From: Amoebidium appalachense | Lineage: Eukaryota > Ichthyosporea | NCBI GenBank assembly: GCA_963693365.1 | Contig: CAVNZM010000016.1 | Location: forward strand, 4,092,001 to 4,156,000 | Direction: 5' to 3' | DNA length: 64,000 nucleotides | Shown here: piece after piece, positions 55,677 to 64,000 of the stretch | Position numbering within the stretch: position 1 is the stretch's first letter | How the letters are laid out: each line of letters starts with the position of its first letter | Translations under genes and position numbers: made by a program | Notes under the pieces: generated by a model | What the model was told of the DNA's origin: nothing | Seen by the model: the letters and a program-made list of their open reading frames with translations, nothing else | Database searches by the model: none

Positions 55677-57384
55677 GCTCTGGCCAGCACCACCACCAGC
55701 GGCAGCAACAGTGATGGCACCGGCATGACCGAGCCCATCTACTATGTAGCCGACGTGCCCATACCAAATTCGCTGAGGGAGGCATGTGCGTCATCTTTTG
55801 CACCACAGTGGGAGGAGGCCATGCATGCAGAGCTAGCCAAGCTGGACAAGTACGGCACCTCCTCACTAGTAGACCCCCCTCCAGGCTGCAAGCCAACCAA
55901 AGAGCGATGGGTGTATGACGTCAAGACCAACGCCAACAACGCAGTTATCCGGTTCCGGGCCCGCCTAGTGGCTAAGGGATACACCCAGAGGCCGGGTCTG
56001 GACTACACCGAGACCTTCTGCTCCACCGCCAACCCCGCCACAACACGCTACATCATCGCGCTTGCTGCTGAGCTCGGCCACCACCTATGCTACTTCGATG
56101 TGGACAGCGCATTCCTCAACGCGCCACTGCAGGAGGAGATCTACATGTGCCAGCCTGAGGGTTTCGTCATACCAGGCAAGGAGGGAATGGTGTGCATTTT
56201 GCACAAGGCCATCTACGGGCTCAAGCAGGCAGCACACGAGTGGATGGAGACTTTTGCTGCCGGCCTGCGCACCATTGGCTGGGTGCGCACCGAGGCCGAC
56301 CCCTCCCTCTTCACCCGCGGGCCAGACAGCCCGGGCACCAACAAGCAGCTTATGGTGGTGCACATTGACGACATGGTGTGCAAGGTAACTACCGAGGAGG
56401 ATGGCAACTTGCTGGAGCAGGAGCTCTCGGGCATCTTCCACATCAAGAAGGGTGGCAGCAGTTTTGTGGGGGTGGAGATCAACAAACTGAGCACTGGCGC
56501 CATCAAGATCCATCAAGCCCCCTACGCACAACAGGTGCTCGAGCGCTACGGCATGGCTGACTGCAAGCCTGTGGACACACCCATGACACTGGATAAGCTC
56601 AGCAAGACCCAGTGCCCAGCAACCCGGGAGGAGGTGGCAGCAATGGCCACCGATGCAGCTGTGTACCAGGCCATTGTCGGCAGCCTGATGTATCTGGCCG
56701 TGTGGACCCGCCCGGACATTGCCGCCCCTGTGAGCGTGCTTGCGCGATTTCTCGGCAACCCCCGGGCAGGCCCACCTTGCCGCCGCCAAACGTGTGCTGC
56801 GCTACATCAAGGGCACCATTGACCACGGCATCACCTACCGCCGGTCCACCAGCGCGGACACCAAGGGGCAGGTTGTTTGTTACGTGGATGCTGATTGGGC
56901 GGGAAACCCAGACAACCGCCGCTCAACGACAGGTGTGGTGTTTCTTGCTGCTAGGGGTGCCATTTTGTGGGCATCCAAGCTGCAGACCGTGGTGGCAGAC
57001 AGCACCGCAGAGGCCGAGTATGTGAGCGCAGCCCGTGCTACCAAGGAGGCCCTGTGGTTGCGCAAACTGACGACCGCCTGCGGCTTCCCTCCTATTAGCC
57101 CGACCATCCTGCACGAGGACAACCAGGCCTGCATCAAGATAGCCAAGAACCCCGAGCTGTTCAACCGCACGAAGCGTATCGACATCAAGTACCACCTCAC
57201 TCGCCACCACGTCCGTCGCGGCGACATTTGGTTTGTGTACGTGCCGACCAATGAGCAGGCGGCAGACATGCTCACCAAAGCACTCGGGGGTGCAGCTCTC
57301 AACAACTGCAAGAAAGATGGTGGGCATGGACACGTGCGACAAGTCATCGCGCAAGGTGCAGAAGAAGTGAGTGAATATTCGTGA
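55677..57384 (+). pseudogene. Copia reverse transcriptase and RNase H, one frameshift
   Basis: The first frame runs to about 56760: ERWVYDVKTN, RFRARLVAKGYTQRPGLDY, the catalytic block FDVDSAFLNAPL, AIYGLKQA, and VVHIDDMV where most elements have YVDDM. It continues with QAIVGSLMYLAVWTRPDIA. The second frame, from about 56757 on, carries AAKRVLRYIKGT, the RNase H blocks CYVDADWAGNPDNRRSTTG, STAEAEYVSA and DNQACIKIAKNPE, and the end block EQAADMLTKAL. The break is at a C/G run (CCCCCGGGC). The long open frames suggest recent activity or recent arrival. Confidence 0.9.
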
Positions 57385-58677
57385 ATATGCAACAAGGGGT
57401 GCGAGTGATTGTGTTTTCGTTAATATTTATTCGCTAATTTCTATTGGGGCACATTTATTCGCTAAATTTTGTGTTGCAGTATTTCGTGCCCTAATGTTGT
57501 AAGGGGTGTGCCAGAATATACAACAATAGTGCTCGAGTTGGCATGTGTATTTCGCACGCACGTGCACAGCACGATTCTTCATTAGTTGCACATCTTTGGT
57601 TTACACAGGTTGCACGAGCACATAGCATACATAGTTAGGTACGATCGTTTATTTGTGCTTTATTTCCCTTTATTTCATAAGCATGTCCGGCATGCTCTTG
57701 TTTGCCCTCTGTTATTCATTAGGCACGTGTGGTATTCATAGTTTGTTTAGCTATTGGCGATAGCGAGAGGAAAGCACGCATCCGACGATTGTTGTGCATG
57801 CTTTTCATGTTTTCTGTGTAGTCGGGTGTTTTGTCTGCGGTTGGACCGTATGAGGGGAATGCAGTTTGATTTCCGTTCATGTACGTGTCGTTATATGATT
57901 GGTCAGATTTATAGTATTCATAGTATTTGCCAATCAGATGCGCAAATACCTTTGGATAGATCTGTATTCATGGAATCTGCCTGCGGCAGATAAATAGGTG
58001 AGAATCGAGCATAATAAATTAGACGTAGGTTGACAGAACATGCAACTGTGTTTCTACCTCTCCACACTACCCTCTCTGTTAGTGCTGTGGCATCGTGCAT
58101 TGCCCAGCACCACTCTGCACGTGTGTATGTCTGTTAGTTTAGTGGCCTGATCACCCACGTATACTCTCATTCATATGCATGTGTGCCCAGGTACGTGTTA
58201 GTTGTAGTGTGTACACTCTGCTAGTCAGGCGAGAATAGTAGGGACTTTTGCCGTAAGTCAGCACTTTTCTTGCACCCCCCCCCCCTCCCCACTTGGCGCA
58301 AGATCAAGGTTCTACAATCATTAATGTACCGCATATGCAACTTTGCCGTCATGTATGTGCTATCCTTTTGCTTAATGTAGCTGTCTCTGTGCCTTTTCTA
58401 CTTTCAGCTGTATGACTCGGCATAGCCCCCCTCTACCCTCGCCCCCTTCCCTTTTTCTACCCCCCCCCCCCCCTTTCCCCTTCCCATACCCCCCCCCCCC
58501 CCCCCCCTTTCTTTGGCACTCACCTTTGTTGACGTGTGTTAGGGATGTGTGTGAGTTCCAAGGCATATTTAAGTCCCCTCAATCAGCTAATATTTAATAC
58601 TCTCCACGTATGCAGAATTGTGTGTGCAAGCTCAGACAACACCCCACTCCCTCCCCTTCCCTTCCCCCCCTCCCCCC

Positions 58678-58710
<33 letters not shown>

Positions 58711-58890
58711 ACACACACACACCACCACCACCACCACCACCACCACACACACACACACATACGCACCGACACAATCAGCCCACTACTTGCACCACACGCC
58801 TTTTCAAAAACTCAAAAACAGCAACATATACACACTAAACCGTGGCGCGCCCCCTCCCCATCGGCGCCACCACCACCACCACTACCACCA
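57385..58890. other. Region downstream of the Copia element
   Basis: No gene. 57385-58250 is free of microsatellites and may include the 3' LTR. Poly-C tracts follow at 58277, 58461-58473, 58490-58506 and 58681-58710, and (CCA)n repeats from 58723. Confidence 0.4.
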
Positions 58891-58912
58891 CTACCAACCT
58901 AAACACACACCG

Positions 58913-59340
<428 letters not shown>

Positions 59341-59905
59341 ACACACTATGACCACGGCTGCGTCCTAAAGTCCGTTTTCAACGGCTGGTGGCACATATCC
59401 GACAAGGAAGGTTTTGTTTTTTTCTACAACGGACACTTAAGCTTCTGTTTTTTCCTTTCTTAGCAATAAGTACGAAGATATACTTCAGCTTGCCCAGGCA
59501 CGCAGTAGGGTACACCAAGTAATCCGATTATGGAGTGTAGATTTGATGTAAAAGCTCCCCCCCCCCCCTCTCCCCCCCCGTGGCACCACACACACACACA
59601 CCCCGAACCCTTTTTTCTTGTGAACCATATGGGTAAGGCAAACCGGGCCGTTTTCTGGTGGTTTGGTAATGGGTTGAAGTGTCTGAAGGCTTAGCCGACT
59701 AGGTATATAACGGCGCTGGTTTTGCTGTCTATTAATGACGCTGTGATCGTGAGCAGGCACAGCGGAATTAACATTATCAGTGAAAGATGCGTCGTTACGG
59801 TAAACATTTTAAATTTGGGGGGGATAGTATCATGTGTTTTGTAGTGTTGCACCATGACCTTGCACATTGCCGTATTTGCTTTTTACATTGGCATAATAAT
59901 TAATA
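59341..59905 (-). repeat. Right arm of ~580-bp inverted repeat
   Basis: Reverse complement of 53157-53740. Outer end GGCATAATAATTAATAAAT. The shared frame differs between arms by five amino-acid changes that I noticed and no silent ones, so it does not look constrained. Confidence 0.9.
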
Positions 59906-60200
59906 AATATTCAAGCTTTTATTATGATTTATATACACTGTTGTGATTAATTTCCTATGACCCTAATAAGTTACTTCAATGCACCCCTATCCATGCAGGT
60001 CTATCTTACATCAGACCCCTTACTTGTGCCATATCCAAGTCCAATATAGAGTGTACCGATAGTCTTACATCAGATACCCTTACGTGTGCTATCCGCTATG
60101 ACAAAGGGCTGAATTTATCAACAAGCACGTACGTTGCCTCACACGTACTGACGGTGTGCACGCGCTGCGATGAACTTTACGTTCGCTGTCCGATTTTTCC

Positions 60201-60224
60201 CTACCACCTACTGAGGCGGTGTCT

Positions 60225-60259
<35 letters not shown>

Positions 60260-60323
60260 AAAAGGACCGCCTAAGTAGATGTAAAAAACGTCGCACGTGC
60301 GGCAACACGTCCGTACTTGTTAG
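60201..60323 (+). mobile_element. Inner MITE copy 1
   Basis: Begins CTACCACCTACTGAGGCGG, has a poly-T tract of about 30, and ends TACTTGTTAG. Flanked by GATTTTTCC at 60192-60200 and 60324-60332. Confidence 0.75.
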
Positions 60324-60332
60324 GATTTTTCC

Positions 60333-60393
60333 CTAACACGTACTGACGTGTTGCCGCACGTGCGACGTTTTTACATCTACTTAGGCGGCTTAA

Positions 60394-60429
<36 letters not shown>

Positions 60430-60453
60430 AGACACCGCCTCAGTAGGTGGTAG
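60333..60453 (-). mobile_element. Inner MITE copy 2, inverted
   Basis: Reverse complement of copy 1 at about 95% identity, with poly-A in place of poly-T. Flanked by GATTTTTCC at 60324-60332 and 60454-60462, so it shares the middle 9-bp repeat with copy 1. Confidence 0.75.
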
Positions 60454-60708
60454 GATTTTTCCTTACACTCTCGCGACCGCGTGCATGCTTTCTGTCGCGG
60501 CGCCTCGACGGTTCGATAGAGTCCAGTGTTCGCTGAATGTGTAAGGAAAAATAAGGAGCCATCTCAGTAGGTGGCAGGTACGTTGCTTTATATCGGTTAG
60601 TTTCCTGTCGCCCCCTCTCTGCCTATCCTTAACCGCTATTCCTCATCTAAAAAACTTTTCCTTGACATTTTCGGCTTCCTAACTACCTTTTGATGCTCCC
60701 AATTCTGA

Positions 60709-61625
60709 ATGCTGAGCACACCTGCTACGGCGGACATCCGGCTCCATAACGAATTCGTGTCGGCGGTTATCGCCTGCCTTGTGTGGACAGGTATGTTTGT
60801 GGGTGCGTGTGGGTTTGCAGCATCTTTTACACCCCTGCATGAGCTTGTGTATGCCATGGTTTTTGTGGTCTGAGAGTGTCTCAGCGGTTGTGTGTGTGCT
60901 TGTGTTGGCTGTGCTTGTGCTTGTGTGGTGGGTGTTGTGGGTGTGGGTACCTGCGTGTAAATGCTTTTCTTTTGAGTGTACCGGCATGCAAACATATTCA
61001 CGGTACGTTGTCAAGGTATAGGATTAGAGGTCACAAGAGCATATTTTGGCTTTTTTTGCTCTGGGTTTCTTCGTTAGTTTAGTTTGTATTGATGCATTTC
61101 AATTCCCTTGTGGTGTTCGTCATGGTAATATGTTGCCTGTGTTTTGTCTGCGCAGATCCCCCCCCCCTCCCCCCCCCCCCCCCCCTCCCCTTCCCCTCAT
61201 CCTCGCGCCCCCTTTTATCCTTTCCTTCCGCCTTCCTCCCCTCACTGGGAGAAAGAGAGCCCAAAATGAATAGCTGTGGACGAGCATGCGGTTAACAAAC
61301 ACACAATCTGCACACTCAAGTGTTGCTCTTTATTCTCAAAGGAGCTGTCTTACCGTCCTTCACCCTGAGTAACCGCCTCCCGATCCCCCCCCCTCCCCCC
61401 CCCCCCCTCCCCCCCCCCCCAAAAAAAAAAAAAGAACGAAAGAAAGAAAAGAAAAGAAAAAACGCCCTTATATGCACCACACATAGTTATGCACAAACAC
61501 AGTGTTATGTTAACACACACATGCATGCACAACAAGCCCCCCCCCCCCCCCCCCACCCACCCACCCACCCACCCACCCTCCCCCTGCTCCCCCCCCCCCC
61601 CACCCACCCACCCACCCACCCACCC

Positions 61626-61665
<40 letters not shown>

Positions 61666-61768
61666 CACACCAAAGCACACACATGCTCACACAGGCACAA
61701 ACAAACGCAACAACAGCACACACACACACACGTATGTATACATAGAGGTGCAGCACGTGTACTTACGT

Positions 61769-61808
<40 letters not shown>

Positions 61809-61971
61809 ACATACACACACGCATGCATGCACGCACACACGCAGGGACGCGCACGCACTCACGCACATGCGCTCATACGTGTGCGCACCCACGAGCACAC
61901 ATGCACACACACACAAGCACATGCGCACACGCACACACGCTCGCACACATGCAGACGCACGACACACACAC

Positions 61972-62048
<77 letters not shown>

Positions 62049-63217
62049 CACCATGGGTAGATGGTGGGAACAGGCTGGTGGGTGGCTCTGCTGAGGGCTG
62101 CCTTCCCGTCTGATCAACACACTGCCCCCAGCAACAACGGTGCAGACACCCACCCCCTCTTCCCCCACCATACCCCTCAGCCTCTCAGCTCGTACTCGTA
62201 GAGGAGAAAGGCAGGGCGGAGACATTATGAATAGACACACTTACATATTATCAACCCCCCCTCCCCCCCCCCAACACACACACACACACGCACACACACA
62301 CGGACACACACACAACCTTTTGTCTTTGATTGATCTTGCCATGTTGATGTATTTGGATTTGAGCTATATTTGCTGGTAGCCTTGTGTCCCTTTTGTCTTG
62401 ACACCCCCCCCCCCCCCCCCCCCCCCAATCTCTCCCCTTAAAAGAAAAAGTAACCCAATCACCCACCCACCCACCCACCCCCAAACACACACACCCATAT
62501 ATATGATTACAAATCACCCGCACACTGCTCGTGAGTACATCCATCTCACGTTTCTCTGTCTGCAGGCATGTTTCTTCGGTGGGTTCTTCACCCATGCACA
62601 CACCCGTGTGGCCGCCGGGGCTATTTTTAGGCAAATGCACTCCTTGAACACACTAACAGGTGCGCTGTCTGTTCATGTGCACTAATAACGCACTATGGAC
62701 ACGCGAACTTGAACCCACACACACATGCATGCACACACGCACACACACGCACACACGCACACACACACACACCCAAAAGAGAAAAAAGAAAAAGAAAAAA
62801 CACACACAAACACCGGTATAAACACATTGACACGGAGGTATACATGTTCCCTCATCCATTCAAGTACACACTGACCTGCACACTTGCTTACTTACTCAAA
62901 TGGCACGTCTATATACACAAATGTGCACCGATAATACACAAGTACACAGAGTTTAATACCCAGGTTGCCGAGTACCATTAATGCGGACAACATATAGAGC
63001 TCCCCCCCCCTCCCCCCCCCCCCCCCCCCCCCCCCGTTGGGGCCCCGTCCGCCTGGGTCAAATGCCCCCAAACACATTCATAGTTCTGCTCTGGCCATGC
63101 TCCCTTACATTCTTTCTCGCAGGCCACCTAACCAATCATATGCGGTCATCCGGCCCCATCAACCAATCATTGTCCATCTCCACACTTGTACACCGAACCT
63201 CCGCTGCTTTCATGAGG
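60709..63217 (+). CDS. Unrecognised multi-exon protein with a hydrophobic N-terminal part (continues beyond window)
   Basis: Supported exons: 60709-60790 (ATG preceded directly by in-frame TGA; MLSTPATADIRLHNEFVSAV, donor GTATGT, ends phase 1), 62566-62659 (acceptor TCTGCAG; CFFGGFFTHAHTRVAAGAIF, donor GTGCGC) and 63123-63217 (acceptor TCGCAG; TNHMRSSGPINQSLSIS, donor GTATGC), the last two joining in phase 1. A tentative exon 61321-61368 (VLLFILKGAVLPSFTL) fits exon 1 in phase and is hydrophobic, but a further small exon is needed to reach 62566 in frame. I do not recognise the family. Hydrophobic stretches in exon 1, in the tentative exon and in CFFGGFF suggest a membrane protein. The gene extends past the right edge. 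Confidence 0.5.
61978..62046. repeat. (CA)n microsatellite
   Basis: About 68 bp, ending CACAG at 62046. Imperfect CA/CG repeats precede it from 61764. Confidence 0.9.
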
Positions 63218-63548
63218 GTATGCCTGGAGAGTTCCCCCCCCCCCCCCCCCCCCCCCCCCACCCACCCATCCACCCACCCACCCACCCACAAACCTACACA
63301 CACACACACAGCCGCCGCGGCAACCACCACCCCAAGCCATCCACCTCACCTGACTCACTCATTTCATTCCTGAGTACATACACTGCACTTGGCAATAGGT
63401 ACCGCTATAGGGTTTGGCCGGACAAGCACATACTATCAGTACCACACTCACTAGGGCACGTGTAGATGCCCAAGGTGCTTGCGTACAATCCCCTTCGCCC
63501 CGTTGTCCGTCATGAATATGCACCTCCTCCTCTTTCAAACATTCTTAG

Positions 63549-63579
<31 letters not shown>

Positions 63580-63815
63580 TGGCCACCGACCCCACCCCAC
63601 CTCACCCCTCTCCACTCACAGACTCACACAGACACCCAACATACATCTGAATTAACTTGTGTATGCATTCGCGCGCTTAACACACAAATACACAAACATA
63701 CATGGCCTCAAATAAAACCACATGCAAACACACAGAGGCACAACCAAACATGCATAAAAAACACAGACGTTCCCCGACACAACACATATACACCTGTTTG
63801 CGCGAGTGCGCGCGT

Positions 63816-63822
<7 letters not shown>

Positions 63823-63852
<30 letters not shown>

Positions 63853-64000
63853 TACATATACACAAACACACGCACACACACACACACACACACAAGCACA
63901 CACACACAGAGTTGGAGAGAGAGAGGGACAGAGGGAGAAAATGAGAGAGAGAGATAAACACACACAGAGAGAGAGAGAGGGAGAGGGAGAGAGACAAGTA
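63823..64000. repeat. (CA)n and (GA)n sequence at the right edge
   Basis: CA tracts at 63819-63846 and 63869-63908, then GA-rich repeats to the window end. No exon seen after 63217. Confidence 0.85.

Larger units (their letters stand above)
55297..57384 (+). mobile_element. Defective Ty1/Copia-type retrotransposon lacking integrase
   Basis: Protease remnant, then reverse transcriptase and RNase H with one frameshift, on the plus strand. The usual Copia order is gag, protease, integrase, RT-RNase H. Here the protease-side fragment (WYVPKLGARLFS) is followed within about 230 bp by the RT, so the whole integrase region is missing. No LTR pair was identified. AAGGGGTG stretches at 57395 and 57501 are possible polypurine ends. 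The element lies inside the 580-bp inverted repeats. Confidence 0.85.
60129..60586. mobile_element. Outer Mutator-like MITE with 9-bp target duplication
   Basis: Direct repeats GTACGTTGC at 60129-60137 and 60578-60586 flank an element whose ends are CTCACACGTACTGACGG (60138) and, read from the other end, CTGCCACCTACTGAGATGG. The shared end pattern is CTnnCACsTACTGA. A 9-bp duplication is the hallmark of the Mutator superfamily. It is interrupted by the two inner elements at 60192-60462. Confidence 0.75.

Noticed and set aside
61079-61302. Glycine-rich minus-strand frames near 61100-61300
   Set aside because: Complement of a poly-C tract in the intron of the unrecognised right-edge gene.

Overview
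This window is nuclear DNA of an intron-rich eukaryote. Coding exons are short (42-168 bp for most), splice sites are GT-AG, and introns are swollen by (CA)n/(GT)n microsatellites and by long homopolymer C or G tracts, many of them longer than 20 nt. The proteins resemble animal or animal-relative versions: an animal-type protoporphyrinogen oxidase, a deoxyhypusine synthase whose active-site lysine falls at residue 329 as in human, and a KCTD3/SHKBP1-like BTB plus WD40 gene. My best guess is a holozoan protist or other opisthokont. That placement is an inference with low confidence.

Layout, left to right. 478-6907 (-): BRO1-domain (ALIX-type) ESCRT adaptor, ten exons, running off the left edge. 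6908-8242: shared divergent promoter with a CRE and CCAAT boxes. 8243-13022 (+): ESCRT-III CHMP2/Vps2, six exons, complete. 13023-16532: intergenic, with a minisatellite array at 14940-15930. 16533-17723 (-): SPRY-like gene with a frameshift and no start found. 18170-19165 (+): tandemly duplicated TATA promoter and a non-coding-looking unit. 19170-20940 (-): decayed LINE. 21406-36440 (+): protoporphyrinogen oxidase, 14 exons, complete. 38657-47077 (-): deoxyhypusine synthase, 12 exons, complete. 48120-52144 (+): KCTD3/SHKBP1-like gene with several frameshifts. 53157-59905: a 6.7-kb segment bounded by ~580-bp inverted repeats that encloses a defective Copia element. 60129-60586: nested Mutator-like MITEs with 9-bp target duplications. 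60709-right edge (+): unrecognised multi-exon gene.

Functional links: the two ESCRT genes lie head to head and act in the same membrane-scission pathway, so co-regulation is plausible. The haem-synthesis and hypusine genes are convergent housekeeping genes with no obvious link.

The most unusual signal is in the introns. Splice sites themselves have been copied or tandemly amplified: branch point plus 3' splice site six times in protoporphyrinogen oxidase intron 3, 3' splice site about fourteen times in its intron 4, donor-proximal sequence about thirteen times in its intron 12, and single duplicated donor junctions in the BRO1 and CHMP2 genes. Many donors run directly into (GT)n and many acceptors are the end of a (CA)n tract. 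A dispersed SINE-like repeat occurs at least nine times.
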